DNA of 64,000 nt from Phycisphaerae bacterium RAS1 (GCA_007859745.1 SMLU01000004.1:248001-312000); one strand, 5' to 3'. Positions 24,691 to 33,892 are shown, numbered from the stretch's first letter. Made by a program: numbers and translations. The notes: a model not told the origin generated them from the sequence alone.

Positions 24691-25087
24691 GAGTTCTCTC
24701 CTGCATCCGGCCCCGACCGATCCGTAGACATTGCTGGACCTGGCGCAGCAGCTCTGCAAAATCAAACGGCTTCGTCACGAACGCGCTCGCCCCGAGGCTG
24801 AGAGCCTCACATTGATCTTCCGTACTCGCCCCGCCGGTGAGATAGATCACCGGCGGCGGCGAGGCCAGGCGCTCATTCAACAACCGATGGAACTCGAATC
24901 CGCGCTCATCGATCAGGTGAAGGTCCGTGATGATCAGATCCGGACATTCCGCCTGCGCCACCCGCAGCGCTTCGTTCGCGGCGCGCGCCAGAACCACTGC
25001 ACAGCCGGCGGATTCGAGCCGCAATTGCAGAACGTGGGTCAACTGGGCGTCGTCGTCGACAATCAGGATCAGAGGCCGTGGCGTCAC
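24683..25087 (-). CDS. Single-domain response regulator (REC)
   Basis: 134 aa from a GTG at 25087. 'LILIVDDDAQ', phospho-acceptor in 'LIITDLHLIDERG', Thr in 'YLTGG' and Lys in 'FVTKPFDF' define a complete CheY-like receiver. It follows the large hybrid kinase gene by 12 nt and overlaps the next receiver, so it is part of the same transcript. No output domain. Confidence 0.87.
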   Translation of the reverse strand: MTPRPLILIVDDDAQLTHVLQLRLESAGCAVVLARAANEALRVAQAECPDLIITDLHLIDERGFEFHRLLNERLASPPPVIYLTGGASTEDQCEALSLGASAFVTKPFDFAELLRQVQQCLRIGRGRMQERTLA

Positions 25088-25099
25088 CGAAGTCTCCCA

Positions 25100-27661
25100 C
25101 TAGATGCCCGCGCCGGCGTCGCCGCGCCGTTCGCACTCGAAGCGCTTGATCAACTCGCGGCTCTGTTGAAATCCACGCCAGGTCCCCTTGATCTCGATGC
25201 GCAGCAATGGCAGCGGCCCGGAGGGACGATTGCGATTCGTATCCGCGCGCGCCCGCTCGATCCGCGCGATCATGCACCCGAGCTCCGACTCTCCGGCGGC
25301 CGCAACGATGAGCCACGAGTCGGGCGCGGTGCGGAACAGCAGGTCGCTGCGGCGCAACTGGTGTTGCAGGAAGCCATCCAGCGCGTCGAGCACGCGCGCA
25401 TCGACTGCCGCGCCGGCCTGCGCCGACAGCAACGACGCCGCCGGCGTGCTGAGGCGCCGCAGACAGATCGGCAGGACGGTGGCCGGATCGGCGACCGGAA
25501 CCGTGAAGGCGAACGTGCTGCCCTCGCCCAGCCGGCTCTCGACCGTGATATCGCCGAAATTCAGGTGGACAAGCTCCTTGGCGATGCTCAGGCCCAGCCC
25601 GAAACCCTTGGTGCTGCTGCGCAGATTGCCTTCCAACTGCTTGAACCGCTCGAAGATCGCCTCCACATTCTCGGGGGCGATGCCGCGGCCGTTGTCGGTG
25701 ACGCGGACGCGCACAAACGGGCCGTCGTCCGGGCGCGCCGCCTCGATCGACACGTTTCCGCCTTCCTCGCAGAACTTGATCGCGTTCACGGTCAGATTGA
25801 TAAGGACCCGCGCGATCTTCTCCGGATCGCAGTACACGTCCGGCAGGGTCGGCGCCTCGCCGATGGTCAGGTTCACCTTGGCCGCCGCGGCCTTTCGTTC
25901 GAGCGTCGTGCGCACGTTCTGAATGACGTCCTGCATCTGGCAATTGCGCCGCGCGACGCCGAGAACGCCGGCCTCGAGCTTGCTGATGTCGAGCATGTCG
26001 TCCACCATCGTGCTCAGGTCGTCAACCCGATTGAGGACGATATCGAGATACTCGCCCTGCTCGGTGCTTACGCTTCCGGCCAGCCCGTCGCGCAAGATCG
26101 AACTGAACTCCTTGATGACGGTGAGCGGCGTGCGGAATTCGTGCGACACGTTGTCCACGAACTGGTGCGCCGTCTTGTACAGCTCGGTCAACCGGCGATT
26201 CTTCCCCTCCAAGGACCGCTTCGCCGACTGAAGCTCGGCCACCAGTTGCCGGTTGCGGGCTTCGGTGCTGCGCCGCGAATACTGGCTGGCGGCGTTGCGA
26301 ATGGCGCGGCGGAGCACGTCCGGACCGACGTCGCCCTTGGCAATGTAGTCGTCGGCGCCCGCCCGCATGAGGTCCGCCACAATGTACTCGTCCGCGTTGC
26401 CGGTGACCGCGATGACCGGGCCGAGGACCCCGGCCGCCCGCAGCTCGCCGAGCGTATCCACGCCGCTCGTTTCGCCCAGGCGGTAGTCGAGAAACACCAG
26501 CGCTTCCTGACGGCTTTTGAGCGCCGTCAGCGCGGTTTTTGCATTGTCGCAGTGAATGTAGTCGAATGAGAGATTGCGGAGCTCCTCGAGTTGACGCCTG
26601 AGCAGCTCGGCGTCCCCCGCGTCATCGTCAACCACGACGACCGTGATCCGCTCGTGCGGACCCTGCGCCCGCGCGGTCGCTTTCGTGGCGCGTTCGCCCC
26701 AGACCAGGTTGCGGCCGAGCGCCTTGGCGACGTACAGCGACTCGTCGGCGCGCGTCACGACATCCTCCCACTGGTCCGCCGGAGAACTCGCGACGCCGAT
26801 GCTCACCGTCACCGGCGAAGCGTCCGGGCTGTCCGAGCGTGCAATGCCAAGATCCCAGACGGCCTTGCGAATGCGTTCGCCCATGGCCAGCGCCCCGTCG
26901 CTGTCCGTCTCCGGAAGAAGAACGACGAACTCTTCGCCGCCGTGGCGGCCGACCGCGTCCATTGAGCGGCACACTTCGAGGAAACACTTCGCCAGCCGGT
27001 TCAGGCACTCGTCGCCCGCGGCGTGTCCTCGAATGTCGTTCAGCGACTTGAAATAGTCCACGTCGATGAGAAGAACGCTGTAGGTACGGCTGTAGCGCGA
27101 CGAGCGCTCGTGCTCCTGCGTGATGATCTCGGTCCAGGCGGCGCGGCTCAAGAGCCCGGTCAAGGCGTCCAGGCGGTTGGCGAGCGACAGCTCAACATTC
27201 TCATCCGCGAGGCGCTCGACGATCACTTCTGAGCGCTTGGAGTGCTCGCGCACCAACTGCCGTTCATTCGCGTTCTTGATGGCGCGCAGCAGCGCTTCGG
27301 GATGGAGGTCGCTCTTGGCAAGGTAGTCGTCCGCCCCGGCGCGGGTCATGCTCGCGGCTGTATAGACGTCGGCGTTTCCCGTCAGCACGACCACGGGGCG
27401 CGTCTCGCCCGACGAGCGGAGCTGCTCGAGCAGGTCGAGCCCGTTCGACGCCCCGAGATGGTAATCCAGAAACGCGATGTCGACGTCCGTGTGGGAAAGC
27501 TCGGCCTTGGCGCCGCGCGTGTCCCGCGCATGCCGGAACTGAAACTGGAATCCGGGGATTTGGGCGAGCCGGCGGCGCAGGAGTTCGGCATCGCCCGGAT
27601 CGTCTTCGATCGCCAGAATCGTCATGGCCTTTGGCGTGGACGGTACTTCGGCTTGCATCAC
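25100..27661 (-). CDS. Hybrid REC-GGDEF-REC-histidine kinase with degenerate second GGDEF
   Basis: 853 aa. REC1 is at ~14-130 (D66 in 'AFLDYHLG'). A GGDEF domain at ~165-322 has an intact active site 'GGEEF' (241-245) and an RxxD inhibitory site ('RSMD', 232-235), so it should make c-di-GMP. REC2 is at ~339-455 (D392 in 'VFLDYRLG'). HisKA has H507 in 'VSHEFRTPL', and the ATPase domain shows the N-box 'INLTVNAIKF', G1 'DNGRGI' and G2 'GFGLGLSIA'. The last ~120 residues look like a second, dead GGDEF: 'RRSDLLFR' matches RxxDxxxR, but the GGDEF position reads 'APDSW'. It would couple phosphorelay to c-di-GMP in one cytosolic chain; no membrane helix is seen. Confidence 0.88.
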   Translation of the reverse strand: MMQAEVPSTPKAMTILAIEDDPGDAELLRRRLAQIPGFQFQFRHARDTRGAKAELSHTDVDIAFLDYHLGASNGLDLLEQLRSSGETRPVVVLTGNADVYTAASMTRAGADDYLAKSDLHPEALLRAIKNANERQLVREHSKRSEVIVERLADENVELSLANRLDALTGLLSRAAWTEIITQEHERSSRYSRTYSVLLIDVDYFKSLNDIRGHAAGDECLNRLAKCFLEVCRSMDAVGRHGGEEFVVLLPETDSDGALAMGERIRKAVWDLGIARSDSPDASPVTVSIGVASSPADQWEDVVTRADESLYVAKALGRNLVWGERATKATARAQGPHERITVVVVDDDAGDAELLRRQLEELRNLSFDYIHCDNAKTALTALKSRQEALVFLDYRLGETSGVDTLGELRAAGVLGPVIAVTGNADEYIVADLMRAGADDYIAKGDVGPDVLRRAIRNAASQYSRRSTEARNRQLVAELQSAKRSLEGKNRRLTELYKTAHQFVDNVSHEFRTPLTVIKEFSSILRDGLAGSVSTEQGEYLDIVLNRVDDLSTMVDDMLDISKLEAGVLGVARRNCQMQDVIQNVRTTLERKAAAAKVNLTIGEAPTLPDVYCDPEKIARVLINLTVNAIKFCEEGGNVSIEAARPDDGPFVRVRVTDNGRGIAPENVEAIFERFKQLEGNLRSSTKGFGLGLSIAKELVHLNFGDITVESRLGEGSTFAFTVPVADPATVLPICLRRLSTPAASLLSAQAGAAVDARVLDALDGFLQHQLRRSDLLFRTAPDSWLIVAAAGESELGCMIARIERARADTNRNRPSGPLPLLRIEIKGTWRGFQQSRELIKRFECERRGDAGAGI

Positions 27662-27667
27662 TTCACC

Positions 27668-28120
27668 TTAATGGGGCGGCAGCAGCACCAGTTCGAGCCA
27701 GTAGGTTCCCATGCCGCGGACTGTCTTCATGAAGTTTTCAATTTCGATCGGCTTGGTAACAAAGGAATTACACCCCAGGTCGTAACTGCGGAGGATATCC
27801 TCTTCCTGCTGAGACGTTGTCAGGATGACCACCGGGATGCGACACAAGTCGTCGCAGGCGCGCATCTCTTCAAGGACGCGCTTGCCGTCAATGCGGGGCA
27901 TGTTCAAGTCAAGCAGGACCAGGTCCGGCCGCGGGGCGGTCCGCGCGTCCGCGTACGCGCCGCGCCGGTGCAGGTAGTCCAGGGCCGATTCGCCGTTCGT
28001 CACGATTCGTAATTCCGTCTCGAACGCGCTCTCTTCGAGCGTGCGGCGGGTCAACTCCTGGTCGCCGGGGTCATCGTCCGCGAGCAGAATGACGGCCGGT
28101 TGTCGATTGCGTCTGGACAT
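27668..28120 (-). CDS. Rcp1-type response regulator (REC)
   Basis: 150 aa from the ATG at 28120 ('GGAGACCGCGGA' upstream). 'ILLADDDPGDQELTRRTLEE', phospho-acceptor in 'LVLLDLNMPRIDG', 'LTTSQQEEDI' and 'FVTKPIE' identify the Rcp1 family, which usually takes phosphate from phytochrome-type kinases. The kinase at 28051-29316 has the matching 'SHDLQEPL' H-box and overlaps this gene by 70 nt in another frame, so the two are very likely partners. No output domain. Confidence 0.88.
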   Translation of the reverse strand: MSRRNRQPAVILLADDDPGDQELTRRTLEESAFETELRIVTNGESALDYLHRRGAYADARTAPRPDLVLLDLNMPRIDGKRVLEEMRACDDLCRIPVVILTTSQQEEDILRSYDLGCNSFVTKPIEIENFMKTVRGMGTYWLELVLLPPH

Positions 28121-29316
28121 TCCGCGGTCTCCATGTTTCCGAGCGTGAACCTGAAGTGCGACCCTTTCCCCGGCTGCGACTCCACCCAGATCGTCCCGCC
28201 GTGGCGTTCGACGGCCTTGCGGCAAATGGCCAGGCCGATTCCCGTGCCTTCGTATTCGTCCCGACCGTGCAGCCGCTTGAACGCCGCAAAGATCTGCGAC
28301 GAGTACTGGTCCTTGATTCCAATGCCATTATCGAGCACGCCGAGCACGCGCTGTCCATCCCGCTGCTCAACCGTGAGACGCACGCTCGGGCGCCGATCGG
28401 CGGACCTGAACTTGAGCGCATTGCCGATCAGGTTCTGGTAAAGCTGCGTCAACATGGTCATGTCGCCGACCACTTCCGGCAGGTCATCGCGCGAGAGGTC
28501 CGGGTTCGTCTCCTCCACGCGGGCCTTCAGCGCCTCGAGCGCCTGGTCCGCGCACGCGTGGAGCGACACCGTCTGGCGTTTCATCGCCGTCTTTCCCGTC
28601 CGGGAGAGCTCCAGCAAATCCTGCACAAGCGCCTGCATGCGGCGCGCCGCTTCGCAGATGAAGTCGAGGTCCTTCAGGGCCTGCGGCGACAGCGCCGCGC
28701 CCACGTCCCGCGCCAGCAGCCTGCTGAACGACGTCAGCTTTCGAAGCGGCTCCTGAAGATCGTGACTCGCGATGTACGTGAACTCGTCCAGCTCGAGATT
28801 CCTGCGGCGCAATTCCTCGTTCGCGAACTCCAGTTCCTGCGTCCGCTGCCGGACGCGCTGCTCCAGCGCATCGTGCGCCCGGCGAAGCGCCGCCTGGGCC
28901 GCGAGCGCCGCGCCCCGCTGGTGGTGAATCTCGATCCCGGTCCGAATCGCCGACGCCAGCCGCGCCGCCGTCAGTTCTGACTTGGGGACGTAATCGGTGG
29001 CGCCGGATTTCATCGCCTCGACCGCAACGAGCTCGTCGCCGCGTCCGGTGAGAACCACAATGGGGACGCCGCCGTCAAGCCGATCCGCCTCCCGTTGTCG
29101 CAGGCTGCGGAGCAGCTCCAGTCCCAGCTCCCCCGACAAGCGATGGTCCAGAATGACGCAATCGACGGCGTTCTCCGCCAGACGGCGCAGGGCCTCTTCC
29201 GAGCCTTCCGCCTCGAGCAGCGCGGCGTCGAAGGGGGCGTCGCGCAGCACCTGGCGGATGGCCAGGCGGTCGGCCTTGTCGTCGTCTACCACGAGAATGG
29301 TCAGGCGATCGCGCAT
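28051..29316 (-). CDS. REC-histidine kinase (phytochrome-type H-box)
   Basis: 421 aa. An N-terminal receiver (~1-120, D57 in 'CVILDHRLSGE') is followed by a coiled-coil stretch (~140-175), HisKA with H185 in 'YIASHDLQEPLRKL', and a HATPase domain ('YQNLIGNALKF', 'DNGIGI', 'GTGIGLAI'). No sensory or membrane domain is present, so input presumably comes by phosphorylation of the receiver, making this a relay kinase. Its 3' end overlaps the Rcp1-like regulator by 70 nt, and its start lies inside the next upstream receiver gene. Confidence 0.88.
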   Translation of the reverse strand: MRDRLTILVVDDDKADRLAIRQVLRDAPFDAALLEAEGSEEALRRLAENAVDCVILDHRLSGELGLELLRSLRQREADRLDGGVPIVVLTGRGDELVAVEAMKSGATDYVPKSELTAARLASAIRTGIEIHHQRGAALAAQAALRRAHDALEQRVRQRTQELEFANEELRRRNLELDEFTYIASHDLQEPLRKLTSFSRLLARDVGAALSPQALKDLDFICEAARRMQALVQDLLELSRTGKTAMKRQTVSLHACADQALEALKARVEETNPDLSRDDLPEVVGDMTMLTQLYQNLIGNALKFRSADRRPSVRLTVEQRDGQRVLGVLDNGIGIKDQYSSQIFAAFKRLHGRDEYEGTGIGLAICRKAVERHGGTIWVESQPGKGSHFRFTLGNMETAECPDAIDNRPSFCSRTMTPATRS

Positions 29317-29780
29317 GCCACCGGGTCCTCAATGGGCATTTCGACAATTCGCCAGTAGTGATCGAGCAGGCTGATGACTTCCACGAACTCTCTTGAGACG
29401 TTCGACTTCAAGATGTATCCGGCGACATGGTGGTCGTAGGCGCCCAGTTTGTCGCGTTCGTCCCTCGATGTCGTGAGGACAAACACGATCGCCTGCTTGT
29501 GCTCAGGGTCGCGACGCAGCTCCGCCAGGAACTCCAGTCCGTTCATCCGCGGCATCTTCAAATCCAGCAGGATGACGTACGGCCGCGTCACCTTCGGCCC
29601 TCCATTGGTTCCGCGGAGCTGCTCCAGGGCCTGAATGCCGTCGCGAGCGGCGAAGATCGGGTTGGCGATCTTCTGCCGCTTGAACGAGCGCTCTATCGCC
29701 ATCTGGTCCACTTCATCGTCATCGACGACCAGTACACTCACGGCACGATTCACGGAGTTCTCCGGACAAGGGTTCAGCAT
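29301..29780 (-). CDS. Rcp1-type response regulator (REC)
   Basis: 159 aa. 'VLVVDDDEVDQMAIERSF', phospho-acceptor in 'VILLDLKMPRMNGLEF', 'LTTSRDERD' and 'YILKSN' give the Rcp1-like receiver pattern. It begins 3 nt after the stop of the membrane kinase at 29784 and overlaps the REC-kinase gene, so it is positioned to carry phosphate between the two kinases. No output domain. Confidence 0.87.
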   Translation of the reverse strand: MLNPCPENSVNRAVSVLVVDDDEVDQMAIERSFKRQKIANPIFAARDGIQALEQLRGTNGGPKVTRPYVILLDLKMPRMNGLEFLAELRRDPEHKQAIVFVLTTSRDERDKLGAYDHHVAGYILKSNVSREFVEVISLLDHYWRIVEMPIEDPVACAIA

Positions 29781-29783
29781 TGA

Positions 29784-32303
29784 CTAAGTCACGCCCACCA
29801 ACGACTCGACCGGCGCTGCCGCCGCTTCCGCCCGCAGATGATGTGCAGGTGGAGATGCCTCGACGATTTCCGCAGGCCATGTGAATCGAAACGTCGATCC
29901 GCGCCGGCCGTCGGACTCCAGCGCCACGGTCCCGCCGAACCGCTCGACGGTGCGCTTGACGACCGCCAGTCCCATTCCGCTGCCCTCGACCGTGTCCCGC
30001 GGTTTGAGCGTTTCAAACAGTCCGAACACCCGCTGGTGAAACTCGGGTGCGATGCCGGGGCCGTCGTCGGATACCGTGAACTCAAAGAATGCGCCGACGC
30101 GGCGCGCCGACACCTCGATTCGCCCGACGGCGCCGTCGTGGTGCTTGATGGCGTTCCCGATCAGGTTCCGCAGCACCTGCTGCAACGGCGCACTGGCCGT
30201 CTCCAGCTTCGGCAGAGGCGACGTCTTGACGATCTCGATCCCTGGCGTCGCCGCACCCAGTTCGATGATCTCGTCCACCAGCTCGTCGACATCGACCGTG
30301 TGGACCTTGCCCAGCACGCGGCCGGCGCGCGAGTATTGCAGCAGGTCATCAATCAGCCGGTCGAGGCGCATGACGCGGTTGAGCAGCAGGCTCATGCGTT
30401 GCCCGTTCTCGTCCCCGAGATGCGGGGCGAGATCTTCCGCCATCCACTCCGCCAGGTTCTTGATGGCGCGCAGCGGGGCGCGCAGGTCATGCGACGCGAC
30501 GTACGCAAACTCCTCAAGGTCCTTGTTTGACCGCGCCAATTCGGCGGCGGTGTCCTGGACCGCGTGAAGCAGTTCTGCCCGGCTGTTCTCGAGCGCTTTG
30601 CGGACCGAGATGTCCTGAACCACGCCCACGAATGCGCGATCGGACTGGGCGCGCTCGCCGCCGGCGAGGACTTCCCTGACGCGCAGCGCCAGTGGGAAGC
30701 GCGTTCCATCGCGGCGGGCTCCCTCAAGCTCGCGCTCCTGATTGAGCATTCGCGGATCGCGAGTCTCGTAGTACAGGTGCAGGTAGCCGTCATGCTGCCG
30801 ATGGGGCGGCGGCATCAGCATGGATACGTTCCGCCCGACGACTTCCGCGCTGCGGTATCCAAACATCCGCTCCGCCGCCGCGTTGAACGATGTCACAATC
30901 CCGCGCGCGTTGATGGCCACGATGCCGTCCGCGGTCGAGTTCAGGATCGTACGCAGTTCGGCTTCCTTGTCGGCCAGGGCGGCCTGCGCCTCCTTGATCG
31001 ACGTAATGTCCTGGATGGATCCGGCCATGCGGTACACGCTTCCCGACAAATCGCGAACGGCCTTGCCGCGCGCTCGAAACCACCGGTAGGGACCGGACTT
31101 CGTGCGCAGCCGATAGATCACGTCGTAGGCGCGCCCCCCGTCGACGTGCTCGCGAAGTGCGGCAAGCGTCGGTTCTCGGTCATCCGGGTGCAGGCTCTCG
31201 GTCCAGGTTTCCAGTCGATTGGAGTACTCCTGCTCGGAATATCCAATCAGCTCCTTGAACCGCGGCGCATACCACACGTCGTCGGTCCGAAGATTCCAGT
31301 CCCACAGACCGTCCGACGACCCGCCGACCGCGAGCGCAAACCGCTCCTCGCTTCGGCACAGGTCGGCGACGGCCTGCCGTCTGAGTTCGTCGAGATGGTC
31401 GATGACGCGGGCCGTCACGGCCACTGCGCCGGCCAGCACACCAACCATGGACACCACAAACAGCAGCGTCCCGAATTCCACGTCGTAGAACCCCAGCCAT
31501 TGGCCCTTGAGCCGAAGCCAGCCGAGGACGGAAGGGACCACGATCACCGCCGGAAGCAGACGGCGCAGAAGCACGCCGGCGATTCCGGGGTCGAGGAATG
31601 GAGCGATGAAGCCGCAGTCCGGGCGAGCCAGGAGGGCGCCCGCAGCCAGGAGCATGACCGACAGCGTGGCCGTCGGCGACATCAGCACGGCGTCGGCCAG
31701 GCCGCTGAGCGACGGCACGTCGTACGCGTAGCTGAGCAGCGAAAGCAGCCCCAGCATGGCCAGGAGAATGGCCAGAATCTGCGCCGGCCGCACGCCGCGA
31801 TGCGACTGAAAGTCGATGAACATGAGAACCAGCGCGCTCAGCGCGACGCTGAGCGCGGCGTTGGGCGACGTCCGCGCGTGACCGTCGGGATTGGTCGCCA
31901 AGTCGTCGGCACACAGAAGTCCACCCCATTCCGACTCAAACCCGGCCAGGCAACTGGCGAGGCGCGCGATTCCGATGACGAAGCCCAAAATCGCGAGAAC
32001 ATCCGCCGCCCTTCGACGCGCGCGGCCGATGTCCGGCTTGTATTTCAGCGCCAGGCTGATCGCGAGCAGGCTCAGGCAGACGCCGGTGAGTGGATTCAGG
32101 GGAGGCGCATTGGGAAGCGGTCTCTTAAGCGTGTTCCAATCCACCAGCCAGCCGGCCAAAGCCAGGCCGCATAGCAAGACGACCGTGCATGCAAAGCCCA
32201 GTGCACAGATGCGGCACCGCGCGGCCGCCGCGCCGCGGTCAGCGTCTACGGACCACACTCCAGTGTTATTCTCCGCCGCAGATTGCACCTGTTCGGCCCT
32301 CAC
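29784..32303 (-). CDS. Membrane PAS-PAS sensor histidine kinase with FixL-like PAS
   Basis: 839 aa. About eight hydrophobic helices (~35-300) form an integral-membrane sensor of unrecognised type. PAS1 at ~315-438 ('GLWDWNLRTDDVWYAPRFKE') is a PAS3 type with PAC. PAS2 at ~445-570 closely follows FixL: 'SFNAAAERMFGY', then 'HDGYLHLYYETRD' with H504 at the place of the FixL haem ligand, but Leu at the position of the distal Arg. HisKA has H605 in 'YVASHDLRAPLRAI', and HATPase 'RNLIGNAIKHH', 'DDGPGI', 'GSGMGLAV'. It heads the minus-strand receiver operon. Redox, oxygen or ligand sensing is inferred only. Confidence 0.86.
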   Translation of the reverse strand: MRAEQVQSAAENNTGVWSVDADRGAAAARCRICALGFACTVVLLCGLALAGWLVDWNTLKRPLPNAPPLNPLTGVCLSLLAISLALKYKPDIGRARRRAADVLAILGFVIGIARLASCLAGFESEWGGLLCADDLATNPDGHARTSPNAALSVALSALVLMFIDFQSHRGVRPAQILAILLAMLGLLSLLSYAYDVPSLSGLADAVLMSPTATLSVMLLAAGALLARPDCGFIAPFLDPGIAGVLLRRLLPAVIVVPSVLGWLRLKGQWLGFYDVEFGTLLFVVSMVGVLAGAVAVTARVIDHLDELRRQAVADLCRSEERFALAVGGSSDGLWDWNLRTDDVWYAPRFKELIGYSEQEYSNRLETWTESLHPDDREPTLAALREHVDGGRAYDVIYRLRTKSGPYRWFRARGKAVRDLSGSVYRMAGSIQDITSIKEAQAALADKEAELRTILNSTADGIVAINARGIVTSFNAAAERMFGYRSAEVVGRNVSMLMPPPHRQHDGYLHLYYETRDPRMLNQERELEGARRDGTRFPLALRVREVLAGGERAQSDRAFVGVVQDISVRKALENSRAELLHAVQDTAAELARSNKDLEEFAYVASHDLRAPLRAIKNLAEWMAEDLAPHLGDENGQRMSLLLNRVMRLDRLIDDLLQYSRAGRVLGKVHTVDVDELVDEIIELGAATPGIEIVKTSPLPKLETASAPLQQVLRNLIGNAIKHHDGAVGRIEVSARRVGAFFEFTVSDDGPGIAPEFHQRVFGLFETLKPRDTVEGSGMGLAVVKRTVERFGGTVALESDGRRGSTFRFTWPAEIVEASPPAHHLRAEAAAAPVESLVGVT

Positions 32304-32755
32304 ATATCACGAAGCCATTTCGTAGCCGCCGTTTCGATGCGCGCCGCGCGTGTCTGCAAGCGGTTTCAGTGTTCCGCTTCGTCACGGTCGCGGATCGGAA
32401 AGCGCTTTCGGGAGGGCTTCACACGCGCACGAGTCGCGGCGGAGCGAAGCACACACCCAAACTACCCGGCCCCCGGCTCGGAGCGCAGGTGCACTGCACC
32501 CCGAAGCCGGACGCCCAGGTTGGAGCACGAACGGCGCACCGGAGCCAGTCACGAACTCGCGGCCTCGCCGGCGGCCGTGCACTTCATCGGCGCGAGTTGC
32601 CGGGGCGTGAATGGGCACTAGTGCGTATGCGGCGGTATTTCACGTAGGCCGATACGCTGCGTATCAGGCGAATACCTTGTTGCGTAGATGGACGACGGTG
32701 GTATCATTCGCCAGCTCAGGTTAGCGCCTGTCAATAGAGTCGAACGGAGTCGACG
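32304..32755. other. Divergent regulatory region between two sensor kinase genes
   Basis: 452 bases between the start of the minus-strand membrane kinase and the plus-strand FixL-like kinase. It holds two palindromes: 'GGTGCA-C-TGCACC' at 32488-32500 and 'GATACGC-T-GCGTATC' at 32651-32665, the second about 90 nt before the plus-strand start. A 'GGAG' at 32745-32748 serves that start. Open frames here have no recognisable protein features and are not called. Confidence 0.5.
32651..32665. promoter_or_regulatory. Perfect palindrome upstream of the FixL/FixJ-like pair
   Basis: 'GATACGC' and 'GCGTATC' flank a single T, giving two 7-bp half-sites. Position (about -90 from the GTG start) and symmetry suit an operator for a dimeric regulator, possibly the FixJ-like protein encoded downstream. 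There is no experimental or comparative support. Confidence 0.4.
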
Positions 32756-33892
32756 GTGTCAGTCAGCGCGGAACTCTCGGAACAACTTCTGCGCTTGACG
32801 CTCGACGCGTTGCCCGTGTACTTGCTCCTTCTCGATGCCGCGGGTGGGATTATCTTTGCCAACGCCGCGTGGACGCGCTTCACGCGCGCCGTCGGGCTGT
32901 GCACGCCACACGCGGGCGTTGGAGAAGACTATTTCGCGCTTTGTGAGACCCTTCCCGGCTGCGACGCGCGAGCGTTCAGAACGGCGGCGGCCAGCATTCG
33001 CGACGTCCTGCACGGGCGGCGCGAATCCTGCTCATCAGAATTCTCATGCGAGACCGGGGAAGGCCGGAGCTGGTATGAATTGCACGCCCGGCGTGTCGAG
33101 ACGAAGGGGCGCCCGCTCCTGGTCGTTACCCATCTCGACATCACCGCACGCAAACAAGCCAAGGAGAATGCGATCCGGCAGCACGCGGAGCTGGCGCACA
33201 TTGCGCGGGTGGCGACGGCCGGCGAGATCATGGCCGGCGTCGCGCACGAATTGAATCAGCCGCTCACGGCAATCAGCAACTATGCGCAGGGTTGCGTCAC
33301 GAGGCTGCGAGACGGCGTCGCCGCCGGCGAACTGACCGGCGCACTCAGCCAGATCATGCGGCTGGCGCAGAAATCAGGCGACATCATCCGCCGCACCCGC
33401 AACATGGCGCGCAAATCGCCTCCTCGACGGTCCACCCTCAATGTCAATGACCTCGTTCACGAAGTTCTGCAAATCCTGCACCATGAGCTGGTCGCTCATG
33501 GCGTGACCGTTCATATCCAATTGGCGGAAGACCTGCCCTCGGTGTTTGGCGACGCGGTCCAGGTTCACCAGGTGCTGACCAATCTGGTGCTCAACGCGAT
33601 CGCAGCCGTCAAGCAGATGGACCACGCTCAGCGCGAGTTGCACGTGACGTCGCACGCCCGGCGCCGCTCGGTCGAGGTATCCGTGATTGATTCGGGGCCG
33701 GGGTTCGCCGAAACGCCCGACAAACTCTTCGAGCCGTTTCATACTACCAAGCCGGACGGCCTCGGAATGGGGCTCACGATCAGCCGGTCCATCGTCGAAG
33801 CCCACGGCGGGACGATGCGCGCCGAGCGCGCCGCGGACCGCACCGCGTTCCGGTTCTGGCTTCCGATCCAGGGCGGTGCGGCCGGTGTCTAG
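32756..33892 (+). CDS. Cytosolic PAS sensor histidine kinase (FixL/DctB-like kinase core)
   Basis: 378 aa, GTG start with 'GGAGTCGACG' upstream. A PAS domain at ~12-135 ('LPVYLLLLDAAGGIIFANAA') ends with a PAC-like 'VVTHLDITARKQ'. The kinase core has H164 in 'GVAHELNQPLTAISNYAQG', the H-box of the FixL/DctB/HPK4 group, and HATPase motifs 'VLTNLVLNAIAA', 'DSGPGF', 'GLGMGLTI'. No membrane helix and no haem-binding HDGY motif, so the signal is unknown. The next gene, 38 nt downstream, is a FixJ-like regulator, its expected phosphate acceptor. Confidence 0.9.
   Translation: MSVSAELSEQLLRLTLDALPVYLLLLDAAGGIIFANAAWTRFTRAVGLCTPHAGVGEDYFALCETLPGCDARAFRTAAASIRDVLHGRRESCSSEFSCETGEGRSWYELHARRVETKGRPLLVVTHLDITARKQAKENAIRQHAELAHIARVATAGEIMAGVAHELNQPLTAISNYAQGCVTRLRDGVAAGELTGALSQIMRLAQKSGDIIRRTRNMARKSPPRRSTLNVNDLVHEVLQILHHELVAHGVTVHIQLAEDLPSVFGDAVQVHQVLTNLVLNAIAAVKQMDHAQRELHVTSHARRRSVEVSVIDSGPGFAETPDKLFEPFHTTKPDGLGMGLTISRSIVEAHGGTMRAERAADRTAFRFWLPIQGGAAGV

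Noticed and set aside
24731-26569. Long plus-strand open frame across receiver and kinase genes
   Set aside because: It is antisense to genes with complete catalytic motifs and has no recognisable domain.
30564-32174. Long plus-strand open frame antisense to the membrane kinase
   Set aside because: Arg/His/Gln-rich shadow with no domain; the minus-strand kinase is complete.
32304-32755. Several plus-strand open frames in the divergent gap
   Set aside because: No ribosome site and no protein-like pattern; the gap fits a regulatory region.
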